Translations under genes and position numbers: made by a program
Source of the DNA: Gallionella sp.
GTDB taxonomy: Bacteria > Pseudomonadota > Gammaproteobacteria > Burkholderiales > Gallionellaceae
Length of the DNA: 64,000 nucleotides
Reading direction: 5' to 3'
Assembly: GCA_024641025.1 (NCBI GenBank)
Contig: JAHEDW010000001.1
Coordinates: 1-64,000 of the forward strand
Shown: piece by piece, positions 30,498 to 40,821 of the stretch
Layout: the number at the start of each line of letters is the position of its first letter
Position numbering within the stretch: position 1 is the stretch's first letter
The notes under the pieces: model-generated
Told to the model about the DNA's origin: nothing
Seen by the model: only the letters and a program-made list of their open reading frames with translations
The model's database searches: none

Positions 30498-32432
30498 ATG
30501 GCAACAAAACCAAAATCACCAAAGTCCAAAATGAACATATTTGGCATAGCTGCTGCAATCTTCCTGGTGATGACTGCGATCGCTGCCTATATGAGCAATC
30601 TGGAGGAACGTAATAATGTGAGTTACGTTGGACTTTCGAGTCAGTTGCAAATGCTGTCCCAGCGTATCGCGAAGGATGCACAACAGGCACTACTCGGGAA
30701 TGCAGCTGCATTTTCTGCGTTGACGGAAAGTAAGGCAAGCATGTCGAATATTTTGGGAAGGCTTGATAAGGGCGATAGCACACTGCCAGCGACCAAGGGT
30801 GAAGCGCGTGCCGCACTGGATCAGCTGATAAAGATTTCCGGTAAAACATTGCAGGATGTGCAAGTGTTGGAGGATGGGCGCACTGGATTGGTAGCGTTAG
30901 GCAAGACTGTTGCAACGATAAACTCGGTGAGTGCTGAATTTCGACGCCTGACACAGAGCATGATAGAAAGCTACAGGGGTGCTCAGAAGGAGCAGGTAAC
31001 ACGATTTGCGCTGGTGACAGAACGTATCGGCAAGGATGCGAGCATGGCCATGGGAGCCGAGGTATCAATTGAACACATGACCCAGCTCGGGATCGATATA
31101 TTGGCTGCAGAAGAAAGCTTGGCAGCCTTGCCCGAAGATGCCAAAGTTGTGCGCGTCAGGGAGTTTTTCGATACTTATCGTAATAGCGTCCAAATCTTAA
31201 CTTCTCAAGTAAGGAATCTGTTGGCAGCCAAAAAAGCAGCAAAGGCGATCGTTGATGACTCGGGTTCATTGCTTGCTGGTTCACAGCGTCTGGTGGATGC
31301 ATATCAATTGTCTTCAAGTGGGCGGCCTGCCACCCTTGCTGCTGCTCTGTTCGGTTTGCTATTTCTTCTGACCCTGATGTTGTTGGCCAAATCCTATATG
31401 GAAAATTCCCGTCGACAAACTGAAGATGCGATGCGCGTCAATCGCCAGAACCAGGATGGGATATTGCGTTTGATGAATGAGCTGAACGATCTTGCCGAGG
31501 GTAATCTGACTGTTCGCGCCACCGTGTCAGAAGACATCACTGGCGCTATCGCTGATTCGGTAAATTACACCACCGAAGAGTTCCGCAAGTTGGTTGCCAG
31601 AATCAAGGCTGCTGCAGAGCAAATGGACCGTGCGACAAAGGATGCAGAGGATATTTCCAAGGGATTGCTAGAGGCTACTCAAAAGCAGGCAAAGGAAATT
31701 CAAGGAGCTGGCGATGCAGTACAGTTGATGGCTCAGTCCATCAAGGAAGTTGACTCCAGCGCGGCGCAATCTGCAGATGTGGCTCGTCGTACTTTGGCTG
31801 CAACCCAGCAAGGTGCTCAAGCAGTGCGCAACTCGATCAGCGGCATGGACGGAATTCGCGAGCAGATTCAGGACACTGCCAAACGGATCAAGAGGCTTGG
31901 TGAAAGTTCACAGGAGATCGGCGAGATCGTGGACCTGATTTCAGACATCACCGAACAAACCAATGTGCTGGCATTGAATGCCGCGATACAGGCCGCATCA
32001 GCAGGTGAAGCAGGAAGAGGATTTTCAGTGGTGGCTGAAGAAGTCCAGCGTTTGGCTGAACGTTCTGCGGAGGCGACCAAGCAGATTGGTGGGTTGGTGA
32101 AGACCATTCAGGGAGATACTCATGATGCGGTGGCTGCGATGGAAAAGAGCATTCTGGGTGTGGTGGAGGGGGCAGTTCTGTCCGATGTGGCTGGTCAGTC
32201 ACTAAAGGAAATCGAACAGGTGTCGAACGAGTTGGCAACACTGATCAATAGTATTTCAGTATCCACCCAGGTACAAACTGACATGGCTAGCGAAGTTGCC
32301 GATGTAATGCAGGAAATTCTTCAAATTACTGTTCAGACCACTGAGGGGACACGCTTGACCGCCAACTCCATTGGACAGTTGACCAACCTGACAGCAGATC
32401 TGCGAGGTTCTGTTGCTGGTTTTAAATTGTAA
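30498..32432 (+). CDS. pilJ: PilJ methyl-accepting chemoreceptor
   Basis: N-terminal TM and PilJ-type sensor (SYVGLSSQLQMLSQRIAKDA), HAMP, MCP signalling hairpin. Confidence 0.92.
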   Translation: MATKPKSPKSKMNIFGIAAAIFLVMTAIAAYMSNLEERNNVSYVGLSSQLQMLSQRIAKDAQQALLGNAAAFSALTESKASMSNILGRLDKGDSTLPATKGEARAALDQLIKISGKTLQDVQVLEDGRTGLVALGKTVATINSVSAEFRRLTQSMIESYRGAQKEQVTRFALVTERIGKDASMAMGAEVSIEHMTQLGIDILAAEESLAALPEDAKVVRVREFFDTYRNSVQILTSQVRNLLAAKKAAKAIVDDSGSLLAGSQRLVDAYQLSSSGRPATLAAALFGLLFLLTLMLLAKSYMENSRRQTEDAMRVNRQNQDGILRLMNELNDLAEGNLTVRATVSEDITGAIADSVNYTTEEFRKLVARIKAAAEQMDRATKDAEDISKGLLEATQKQAKEIQGAGDAVQLMAQSIKEVDSSAAQSADVARRTLAATQQGAQAVRNSISGMDGIREQIQDTAKRIKRLGESSQEIGEIVDLISDITEQTNVLALNAAIQAASAGEAGRGFSVVAEEVQRLAERSAEATKQIGGLVKTIQGDTHDAVAAMEKSILGVVEGAVLSDVAGQSLKEIEQVSNELATLINSISVSTQVQTDMASEVADVMQEILQITVQTTEGTRLTANSIGQLTNLTADLRGSVAGFKL

Positions 32433-32449
32433 ATCTAAAAAGTAATTAC

Positions 32450-35400
32450 ATGACCAACAATGCTTCATTTGATCAAAATGCACTAGCTGCTGTAAAGCCA
32501 GGACTCGAAAGTACGCTGGCCGAAATAGCTATGCAACTGGAACGATTTTTCAGCGCGCCTGCTAGCAACGAGGCTGCACTGGAGGTTGCTAGAGTAGAAT
32601 CGCGTCGCTTGCTGGGCGTCTTGAAAATGGTCGGTCTTCAAGGAGTGGCGGTCTATTGCAATGAGTTTGAGCTAGCATTGAGCGAGTTGGCCTCCAATAC
32701 GCAGCGAATCTCCGAAATGCAACGTGAAGTATTGCCACGTGCAGTCACGGCCATACAGGATTATCTGCATGCATTGGCCAATGGTGCGAGTAATGCTTCA
32801 TTGCGTCTCTTCCCGCAATATCAGGAGTTACAGCAGCTGCGGGGCATGGAAACATCCTTCGAAATGGATTTGTTTTACCCAAATCTTGAGGTTCAGTTGC
32901 CTCAAAAAGTGTTGGGCCCCACTGCCCAAGGCGATATTCGTGTGAATCTCAAGGCATTGCGCAGCCAGTATCAACAGTCACTCCTGCTGTGGTTAAGGCA
33001 GGAAGATGTTTCAAGTGCGACACAGAATATGCAGCAGGCACTGGATGGCGTCATGCGTTGCGTGCCACAGGATGAGGGGCGCGCTTTTTGGTGGATATCC
33101 AGCGGTCTGCTTGACTGTATAAAGTTGGATGGATTGCCTCCGGAATTAAGTGCGCGCAAATTGCTAGGCCGAATCGACCAGCAGATTCGCACCGTTTCCG
33201 AAGGTGGAAGTGCCGATGTACGTGCTGTCTTGAACGAGATGCTCTATCTTATTGCGCGAAGCCACGCAGTAAGTCAATTAGTGGAAGAGATAAAGCGCGT
33301 ATATACGCTGGATGACTACCTTCCCGATGTTCCTACATTGCCTCCCGGCGTCCTGGAACAGCTGCTTGGCAACATGCGCGATGAATTACGCGTTTCGCAG
33401 GAAAGCTGGGAACGAGCAGTACAGGGTGATGAGACAGCATGCGAACAATTCATGAGGCATGCTGAACAGCTTGTGATGCACAGTGAAAAGCTGGAGCGAA
33501 ATACCTTGCAGTATTTGGCCAAACAGATTCATATGTTGTCAGAGTATGCAAGTTCACCAGAACACGCACGTCTCATTGCGATCGATATGGCGATGACTTT
33601 GCTGTTACTGAATGGTGGCATAGAAAATTACAATCGACTGGACAAGGGATTTCAGGAACAAGCTCGCATCCTGTCGGAGCGGATGCAGGCAGCGATCAAG
33701 CAGCAGCCTGAGGACACTGAGCAGTTAGGCGAGTTGGTCAATCTTCATTACCAGATGGAGCAGGGTGAAGTCATGATTCCCCTGGCCAATGAAATGTTGG
33801 TGAACCTTCAGCATGTCGAACAGGGCTTGAATGCGTATTTTAGTGGCGCGATTCCGCGAGAAGAATTGCCAGGTTTACTGAAATTGTTGAGCCAAATTCG
33901 AGGTGGTTTACGCATTTCCTCACTAGATATAGCAGAACAGTTGCTGATATCAATTCAGCGTGAAGTACATCGATTTGCTCAGAGCAGTGATACGCCAAAA
34001 CCTGCGGAAAGATATGCTTTGGCAGATGCCATGAGTGCAATCGAAAATTACATACAACACCTGACTCATGGACAAGCAGGAGATGTTTCCCCGTTACAAC
34101 GGGCAGGGGCAGAGATAGCCAAGCTTCATCAAGTACCTGAAGCTACGGTAGTTGCTCCATCCGAACCACCCAAGGCGGTGGTACCAGCAGCTAGCGCTGC
34201 TCCAACGCCTGCACAGACAGCAGCACCGGCGGTTAGTCCTGCTCCAACGCCAGCACAGACAGCAGCACCGGCGGTTAGTCCTGCTCCAACACCAGCACAG
34301 ACAGCAGCACCGGCACAGCGTCCATCGGAGGAGGACCAGGAATTGATCGACATATTCCTGGAAGAAGCCAAGGACGTTCTGGGTATCATGCGCGAGAACC
34401 TTGAAATATGTCAGTTGCATCCCGGCAGCTTCGATCCATTGGTGACCATAAGACGTGGCTTTCACACACTTAAGGGTAGTGGAAGAATGGTTGGCTTGAC
34501 CGAGTTGGGAGAGGTTGCTTGGAGTGTTGAACGTGCGATGAACAAATGGTTGCAGGAAAATAAGCCTGCCACTACAGGATTAGTTCGTTTCATTGACGCT
34601 GCAGTAAAATCATTTGCCAGTTGGGTAGAAGTACTCAGTAAACAGGGGGAGTTACATATCGAGGCGGGAGATCTGGTTGCCACAGCGCAACAGATAGAGA
34701 ACGGGCAATTCTCTGAAGCGCCTGCAGCAATCCCGCCTGACACGTCGGAAACTGAATCCAATTTACAGCCGATATCTGTTCCAGATAATGAACCCGTAGA
34801 ACTTCAAGGACTTGAATTTGAATCTGTAACTGCGTCAGGAGCAATGCTTGATCAAGCACCGGCTTCCCTTAAGAGTGAGCTCGAATCTGAACCTTCAGGT
34901 TTGCCAGAGTTGGATTTCGAGCTATTAGCCGAGACTAAGCCTGATCAAGTTCCTGCAGCTCTCAAGGTTGAAGTAGATTCTGAATCTGTAATGCTGCCCG
35001 AATTCGATTTCGAGCGTGTGACAGAGCCATCAAAAGAATCCGAACCCGATCAAAAAACTGCCGAAGTCAAGGCTGATGCCGAACCTGAACCAGCCCTGAT
35101 GCCGGAGCTCGATTTCGAGCAAATCGCCTCAGCGGCACCAGAATCTGAATCACCTCCTTCGACAGTTGAAGCTGGTGTCGAATTAGAGTCCATGGCATTT
35201 TCGGAGCTGGATTTTGAACATGTGCCTTTACCGGGATCAGAATCGGCACAAGCTTCATTGGAAATTAACGCTGAAGCTGACTCTATGATTCGACTTCCAG
35301 CAGAACAACTGCCGCAAGTTGATCTGGAGTCAAACAAAGAATCTTTCCCCGAACCAGGATCCGAGCAAACATTGTCACCTGTGTCCTCGGCTGAATTGGA

Positions 35401-38400
35401 GCCCTTGTCAAAGCCTGCGGCGGATTTTGAATTCAAGCTCGACTTCGAGACTGAGACTGAACTTGCTATTAATCCTGCAGCCTCGCCAGAATCAGGACAA
35501 GATTCATTATCAGAATCCTCGGAAGAGGAGGTGAAGGTAGGCGAAATTGTCCTCTCAAGAGCGTTGTTCAATATTGCCAGTACAGAGGCAGTACAAAATG
35601 TGGCAATCCTGCAAGATCAGTTCGATGGCTTAATCGCAGGTGAGCATCCGCTAGTGCAATACGATTTCATGAGAGCTGCACACACGCTGGTTGGTCTTAA
35701 CCGCACTATGGGTTTTGATATGGTTGTGGATCTGGCCTATGAGCTGGAAAACTGGTTGAGGGCACGCATGGACCAACCATTCGTCCTTGGTGAAAGCCAA
35801 AAACAATTGCTGGAACAGGCCATAACTGTACTTGGAGAAATGGTGTTAAGCATTTGTGACCAGCAAATGCCACAGCGTCACAATGATCTAGTCAGTCAGC
35901 TACACGCAGATATAGAAAAAATCGGGCTAGCGGATGCAGGTGTTCCGATCATCCCTGGTGCTGGATCTGAGGGTGCCGTGGTTGGGAACCAGGATCAGGC
36001 TGCCGCAATTACAGATATAGCCGAGTTTCAGGTAAGTGATGAGGCGATCACAGCAAACGAAATCCCAGCAGTTGCTGCAGAAATATCAGACATATCAAGG
36101 CCGGCCTTTCGAACAGACGCGCCAACATCCGACAAGCCGGCAGCGTTGGAAGCTGAGACTGCAGACTCACAAGTTCAAGACGATGTCGACGAACAGTTGC
36201 TCCCGGTCTTCCTCGAGGAAGCTGAGGATCTGTGCCCAAAGATCAGTGACTCTCTGCGAACATGGCGTGAGAATCCAAAAGATGAGCAGCTATTGCAGTC
36301 CTTAAAGCGCCTGTTGCACACCATGAAGGGGAGTTCCCGGATGGTAGGTGCCATGCGCATTGGCGAAACTGCACATGAAATGGAAGACATGGTGTCCGCT
36401 CCCACACAGGCTCGGGAAGTAGCCGGATATTGGGATTCGCTGGAAGGAAGCTTCGATCTTATCCTCGCCCTTGTGGAGGAGCTGCGAGGTGGAAAACCTG
36501 TCGTAATGCCCGCCAAAGTTGATGAATCCAAAACGGTTGAGATAAGACAATCAGAAACTGGCCGCAGAGCAACAGACAAGCAAGGCAGTATGCGCATCGG
36601 TGATCGTCGAGCAACAGATCATGTCAAGGATCGAGCTGCGCTTGGAAATGTTCTTCGTGTGCGCTCTGAAGTGGTAGACAAGCTCGTGAATGATGCAGGA
36701 GAAATAAGTGTCGCCCGTTCTCGCATGGAAACAGAACTTCGCATTTTCAAAGATAGTTTGCTGGAATTGACCGCCAGCGTGATGCGCTTGCGACACCAGT
36801 TGCGGGAAGTAGAGATCCAGGCAGAAAGTCAGATGCAAGCGCGTGTTTCACATGCGAAGGACAGTGCTGCTGCGTTCGATCCGCTCGAATTCGATCGTTT
36901 TACGCGTTTGCAGGAATTGACGCGCTTCATGAATGAAAGCGTGCACGATGTGCAGACAATACAACATACTTTGCTGAAAAATCTCGACGAAACGACTGCC
37001 GTTTTGCAGGTGCAGGGGCGCCTGAGCCGAGATCTGCAGCAGAATTTAATGAATGTCCGTATGGTGTCATTCAATAGTATCGCTGACCGACTGTATAGAA
37101 TCGTTCGACAAACTGGCAAGGAACTCAATAAGCGGGCTAATTTGGAATTGCAGGGCACAAGCGTCGAGTTGGACCGAAGTGTGCTTGAAAAAATGGTTGC
37201 GCCATTCGAACATTTGCTGCGTAATTCCATTGTTCATGGCCTCGAAAGTGATTTGCTGCGTGCTCAAAGCGGCAAACACCCGATTGGAGACATTCGCCTG
37301 AGCGTGCGTCAGGAGAGCAATGAGGTTGTGTTTGAATTTAGCGATGACGGCGCCGGTTTGAATTTTGCAAAACTTCGTGAAAAAGCAATTGCCAATGGTG
37401 CTTTTCAGGAAGATGATGATGTCAGTGAAGATCAATTGGCCCAGCTAATATTCATGCCAGGCCTTTCAACAGCAAGTGAAATTACAGAAAGTGCCGGACG
37501 TGGTGTCGGCATGGATGTGGTGCGGAGTGAAATCTCCGCATTGGGTGGAACCATCGATGTCAAATCAAAGAGCGGACAAGGTACGCATTTCATCATACGT
37601 TTGCCGTTAACTCTTGCGGTTACCCAGATACTGCTGGTGCGTTCTGGTGAATTGACATACGCAATACCATCTGCCATGGTTGAGCAAGTCAGACAATTGA
37701 AGTCTGCAGACATGAATATCCTGCATAACGAGCGGAAAATCGATTGGCAGGGTAGGGTATATCCCCTTCACTATCTCTCACAACTGCTGAGCGACGCTGA
37801 TGTCATCCAGGAAAATCATGCGCGTAATTCTGTATTGCTGCTGCGCAGTGGAGAATATCGAATTGCTCTACATGTGGATGAACTGTTAGGCAATCAGGAA
37901 GCGGTCGTAAAGAATATTGGACCACAGTTGGCTAGACTTTCGGGAATTGCAGGAGCGACTGTGCTAGGCAATGGTGTAGTAGTACTGATTTTGAATCCAC
38001 CACAGCTTGCACAACGTGCTGGAATCAGCAAAGTGAGCAAGGCCATCAAGGCAGAGGCACCAGAGGGAATCAAGGCCCTTGTTAACTTGCCGCTGATCAT
38101 GGTGGTTGATGATTCTCTCACCGTGCGCAAGATCACGTCGCGAATGCTGACCCGCGCTGGTTATCAAGTGGTAACAGCCACTGATGGTGTGGATGCCTTG
38201 GAGAAACTGGAAGAATTTTCCCCAGACGTGATGCTGCTCGATATTGAAATGCCACGCATGGATGGATTCGCGCTTGCCAGAGAATTGCGGCGTGATCCCA
38301 AGACTCAAGACCTGCCGATCATCATGATCACTTCACGTACTGCCGACAAGCACCGTGATTATGCGATACAACTGGGTGTAAATACCTACCTTGGCAAACC

Positions 38401-38467
38401 GTATCAGGAGGACGAATTGCTGCAGAATATTGCTGACTTTGTGGCAGTACATAAATTGGACACTTAG
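32450..38467 (+). CDS. chpA: ChpA/PilL-type hybrid CheA kinase (multiple Hpt, HATPase, CheW, receiver)
   Basis: 2005 aa; Hpt motifs FHTLKGSGRMVG, AAHTLVGLNRTMG, LHTMKGSSRMVG; HATPase GRGVGMDVVRSEI; C-terminal receiver IMVVDDSLTVRKITSRML. Confidence 0.93.
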   Translation: MTNNASFDQNALAAVKPGLESTLAEIAMQLERFFSAPASNEAALEVARVESRRLLGVLKMVGLQGVAVYCNEFELALSELASNTQRISEMQREVLPRAVTAIQDYLHALANGASNASLRLFPQYQELQQLRGMETSFEMDLFYPNLEVQLPQKVLGPTAQGDIRVNLKALRSQYQQSLLLWLRQEDVSSATQNMQQALDGVMRCVPQDEGRAFWWISSGLLDCIKLDGLPPELSARKLLGRIDQQIRTVSEGGSADVRAVLNEMLYLIARSHAVSQLVEEIKRVYTLDDYLPDVPTLPPGVLEQLLGNMRDELRVSQESWERAVQGDETACEQFMRHAEQLVMHSEKLERNTLQYLAKQIHMLSEYASSPEHARLIAIDMAMTLLLLNGGIENYNRLDKGFQEQARILSERMQAAIKQQPEDTEQLGELVNLHYQMEQGEVMIPLANEMLVNLQHVEQGLNAYFSGAIPREELPGLLKLLSQIRGGLRISSLDIAEQLLISIQREVHRFAQSSDTPKPAERYALADAMSAIENYIQHLTHGQAGDVSPLQRAGAEIAKLHQVPEATVVAPSEPPKAVVPAASAAPTPAQTAAPAVSPAPTPAQTAAPAVSPAPTPAQTAAPAQRPSEEDQELIDIFLEEAKDVLGIMRENLEICQLHPGSFDPLVTIRRGFHTLKGSGRMVGLTELGEVAWSVERAMNKWLQENKPATTGLVRFIDAAVKSFASWVEVLSKQGELHIEAGDLVATAQQIENGQFSEAPAAIPPDTSETESNLQPISVPDNEPVELQGLEFESVTASGAMLDQAPASLKSELESEPSGLPELDFELLAETKPDQVPAALKVEVDSESVMLPEFDFERVTEPSKESEPDQKTAEVKADAEPEPALMPELDFEQIASAAPESESPPSTVEAGVELESMAFSELDFEHVPLPGSESAQASLEINAEADSMIRLPAEQLPQVDLESNKESFPEPGSEQTLSPVSSAELEPLSKPAADFEFKLDFETETELAINPAASPESGQDSLSESSEEEVKVGEIVLSRALFNIASTEAVQNVAILQDQFDGLIAGEHPLVQYDFMRAAHTLVGLNRTMGFDMVVDLAYELENWLRARMDQPFVLGESQKQLLEQAITVLGEMVLSICDQQMPQRHNDLVSQLHADIEKIGLADAGVPIIPGAGSEGAVVGNQDQAAAITDIAEFQVSDEAITANEIPAVAAEISDISRPAFRTDAPTSDKPAALEAETADSQVQDDVDEQLLPVFLEEAEDLCPKISDSLRTWRENPKDEQLLQSLKRLLHTMKGSSRMVGAMRIGETAHEMEDMVSAPTQAREVAGYWDSLEGSFDLILALVEELRGGKPVVMPAKVDESKTVEIRQSETGRRATDKQGSMRIGDRRATDHVKDRAALGNVLRVRSEVVDKLVNDAGEISVARSRMETELRIFKDSLLELTASVMRLRHQLREVEIQAESQMQARVSHAKDSAAAFDPLEFDRFTRLQELTRFMNESVHDVQTIQHTLLKNLDETTAVLQVQGRLSRDLQQNLMNVRMVSFNSIADRLYRIVRQTGKELNKRANLELQGTSVELDRSVLEKMVAPFEHLLRNSIVHGLESDLLRAQSGKHPIGDIRLSVRQESNEVVFEFSDDGAGLNFAKLREKAIANGAFQEDDDVSEDQLAQLIFMPGLSTASEITESAGRGVGMDVVRSEISALGGTIDVKSKSGQGTHFIIRLPLTLAVTQILLVRSGELTYAIPSAMVEQVRQLKSADMNILHNERKIDWQGRVYPLHYLSQLLSDADVIQENHARNSVLLLRSGEYRIALHVDELLGNQEAVVKNIGPQLARLSGIAGATVLGNGVVVLILNPPQLAQRAGISKVSKAIKAEAPEGIKALVNLPLIMVVDDSLTVRKITSRMLTRAGYQVVTATDGVDALEKLEEFSPDVMLLDIEMPRMDGFALARELRRDPKTQDLPIIMITSRTADKHRDYAIQLGVNTYLGKPYQEDELLQNIADFVAVHKLDT
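34199..34321 (+). repeat. ~42-bp tandem repeat (3 copies) encoding (A/S)PAPTPAQTAAPAV linker in ChpA
   Basis: Units at 34199, 34241, 34283; near-identical DNA. Confidence 0.92.
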
Positions 38468-38556
38468 CTTGAAATTCCGCGTTATACTTAATCAGATAGA
38501 TAGAATTTTCGCATCGGAAGATGTATGCGTTTTAGCCCAACACCCGAGAACCCAAG

Positions 38557-39468
38557 ATGGCCAATCAAAAAGACACCTATTCGGTTGAGGTCCTAGGCTT
38601 TACCGATAATGAGCAAGCTGTACTGGCCAGCGTATTTGGTCTGTCATCAAGACGAGTTCCAAAATTCCTGCGTCATGATCAGGCAGAAGGCCCTCCCGAC
38701 ATTCTTCTGGTCGATGCCAATGACGCTGCTGCTATCAAGCAACTAAGCGATCGCAATTCATCAAAACAAATCCCGACGATCTTGATTGGTGACACGAATT
38801 GTGGAACCGATTGGCCTGTCCTCCCCCGACCGATTCGCTGGATGAAGCTTTTTCAGGCTTTTGACGTAGCGATTGCTGCACCTTCTGCACAGGTTCCAAA
38901 TACGCTAGTTGAAGCTGCCAAAGTTGCAGTTGCAACCCCAACCCCAACACCAACACCAACACCAACACCAACACCAACACCAACACCAACCCAGTTAAAT
39001 ACGCTAACCAATGTGCGACCTGCCAGCGCATCCCCAGCGACACCATTTGCAAAGCCGGCACCGGCAGTAGGTGAGCAGCAAGCCAAAATGTCCCAAGCCG
39101 ATTGGGTTTTGGTAGTGGATGACAACCTCACAGTACGTGAATTCATGAAAAACAAGCTGGCCGCTTTCAATTTCAACGTCGATTTCGCAGAAAACGGTGA
39201 ACAGGCCATTGGATTTACAGGGCAAAAACATTACACCTGTATATTCCTTGACGTCATCATGCCAGGTATTGACGGATATCAGGTATGCAAGCTGATCAAA
39301 GCAAACAGGACTGCGCAGAAAACCGCTGTGGTCATGCTAACTAGCAAAGATTCTCCTTTCGATAAGATACGTGGAAGCATGTCCGGTTGCGATGCATACC
39401 TCACCAAGCCTGTAGATGAAGAAAAGCTGCTTGAAACCATAGTCAAGTTTCTGCCAACCCGAAACTAA
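38557..39468 (+). CDS. Response regulator with degenerate N-terminal receiver-like region, (TP)n linker and C-terminal receiver (PilG-like, second operon)
   Basis: C-terminal DWVLVVDDNLTVREFMKNKL...IFLDVIMPGIDGYQVCKLI...VVMLTSKDSPFDKIRG similar to PilG; N-terminal PDILLVDANDAA...RPIRWMKLFQAFD receiver-like. Confidence 0.85.
   Translation: MANQKDTYSVEVLGFTDNEQAVLASVFGLSSRRVPKFLRHDQAEGPPDILLVDANDAAAIKQLSDRNSSKQIPTILIGDTNCGTDWPVLPRPIRWMKLFQAFDVAIAAPSAQVPNTLVEAAKVAVATPTPTPTPTPTPTPTPTPTQLNTLTNVRPASASPATPFAKPAPAVGEQQAKMSQADWVLVVDDNLTVREFMKNKLAAFNFNVDFAENGEQAIGFTGQKHYTCIFLDVIMPGIDGYQVCKLIKANRTAQKTAVVMLTSKDSPFDKIRGSMSGCDAYLTKPVDEEKLLETIVKFLPTRN
38935..38991 (+). repeat. Hexanucleotide microsatellite (ACMCCA)n encoding Thr-Pro repeats
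   Basis: About nine consecutive in-frame 6-nt units (2x acccca then 7x acacca across the line break) followed by acc cag. Confidence 0.92.
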
Positions 39469-39480
39469 CCAAGGTCAACC

Positions 39481-39843
39481 ATGACAGTTCGCAAGGTTTT
39501 ATGCGTAGATGATTCTGCCGCAGAACTCAGCGCACTTCGAAAAATTCTGAACGACGAGAATATCAATGTAGTTTTCGCCACTAATGGCAAAGATGCCATA
39601 CAGTATGCAAAAGCTGAAGAGCCAGATCTGATATTCCTTGATATTCTGATGCCAGATATGGATGGATTCAAGGTGATGAGAGAATTGCAAAAAGACGCTC
39701 TCACCAAGGATATCCCGGTTGTCTTTGTTTCCAGTAAAAGCCAGAAGGCGGATCAAGCTTGGGCCAAAATGCAGGGTGGAAGCGGATTTGTGCCCAAGCC
39801 AGTTAACCGAGAGGCAATAATGAAGATTATCAACAGATTCTGA
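39481..39843 (+). CDS. Response regulator (PilH-like, second operon)
   Basis: RKVLCVDDSAAELSALRKIL...LIFLDILMPDMDGFKVMREL receiver. Confidence 0.9.
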   Translation: MTVRKVLCVDDSAAELSALRKILNDENINVVFATNGKDAIQYAKAEEPDLIFLDILMPDMDGFKVMRELQKDALTKDIPVVFVSSKSQKADQAWAKMQGGSGFVPKPVNREAIMKIINRF

Positions 39844-39917
39844 CATCATATGGTCGACTATGCACTTTCATGGCGACAGACCCTGAAACAGAAATGACAA
39901 TATTTCAAAGTTGAAAA

Positions 39918-40460
39918 ATGCCGTATCAAGATAATGACCAAAATGTCGATATTGACGCCCTAAAGGCGCAAGTGGATGCAGATATCGCAGCCATGTTGTT
40001 GATTGAAGAGGATGCGGCTCGGCAAATACATCGCCGTGGATTTCGTATCGGCGAACTGAAATTGCTGGTGAGTCTGGATGCGACCAGTGAGGTTTCAGGA
40101 ATTCCGTCGATATTTCGTCTGCCGGGAGCGCCAACAGGTATCATCGGTCTGGTCAATAGTCATGGGCGGGTAATGCCTGTAATGGATTTATCAGTACTAT
40201 TCGAAATGCCGCAACAACGAAAGGCTACAGCCTGGTTGCTGACTTGTGGCCGTGGTGACGCTGCAGTAGGTATCATTATAGACAGCCTGCCAGAGCGAAA
40301 GAAGTTTGATCATGTAGATGAGGTCAACCTGACGGAAATTGAACATCCAATTGCACGTTACGCGAGGGCAGCCTACAAGGAAGACAAGGATATCTGGGTC
40401 GATGTTGATTTCGAAAATCTGTTTACTGCGGTACTTCAGGTCGACACGACAGATGTTTGA
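39918..40460 (+). CDS. CheW-like adaptor (PilI-like, second operon)
   Basis: CheW domain GAPTGIIGLVNSHGRVMPVMDLSVLFEM. Confidence 0.88.
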   Translation: MPYQDNDQNVDIDALKAQVDADIAAMLLIEEDAARQIHRRGFRIGELKLLVSLDATSEVSGIPSIFRLPGAPTGIIGLVNSHGRVMPVMDLSVLFEMPQQRKATAWLLTCGRGDAAVGIIIDSLPERKKFDHVDEVNLTEIEHPIARYARAAYKEDKDIWVDVDFENLFTAVLQVDTTDV

Positions 40461-40618
40461 TGATATCAAAGATTATTTGCGTTATTTTCAATATGAATCA
40501 TATGACTGTTGGGTCACCAAAATGAATTCGACAGGCAAGGATCGCCATGTGGCGGCAATAAAGGTTTCGTCGATAACTTCGGCAGTTTTCTATACATTAT
40601 GCAAGCAAGGAGATATAT

Positions 40619-40801
40619 ATGGTCGATTGCCACGATACAGAACAACTTTTGCAGGCTGAGTGCACTGCTAAATATGAGAGATTTTTAGATGGAGAACTTG
40701 GTGATTTAATCTCCACCACTGAACAAGTGCAATTCGCTGGTGACTGCAATGACAAAATTCCGAATCCGGAAATGGTTGTAGACTTCGCTGAGCAAGTTTG
40801 A
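40619..40801 (+). CDS. Small hypothetical protein (60 aa)
   Basis: Strong SD AAGGAG 6 nt upstream of ATG; lies in operon gap before pilJ-like gene; no family recognised. Confidence 0.45.
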   Translation: MVDCHDTEQLLQAECTAKYERFLDGELGDLISTTEQVQFAGDCNDKIPNPEMVVDFAEQV

Positions 40802-40821
40802 TCGGGATCCGGGAGAAAGTT

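Noticed and set aside
34094-34465. Cys/Trp-rich minus-strand ORF with CCCLCWRWSRTNRR repeats
   Set aside because: Antisense reading of the 42-bp ChpA linker repeat.
38735-39209. Minus-strand ORFs encoding (VL)n and (GV)n repeats
   Set aside because: Reverse complement of the Thr-Pro hexanucleotide repeat; not supported as genes.
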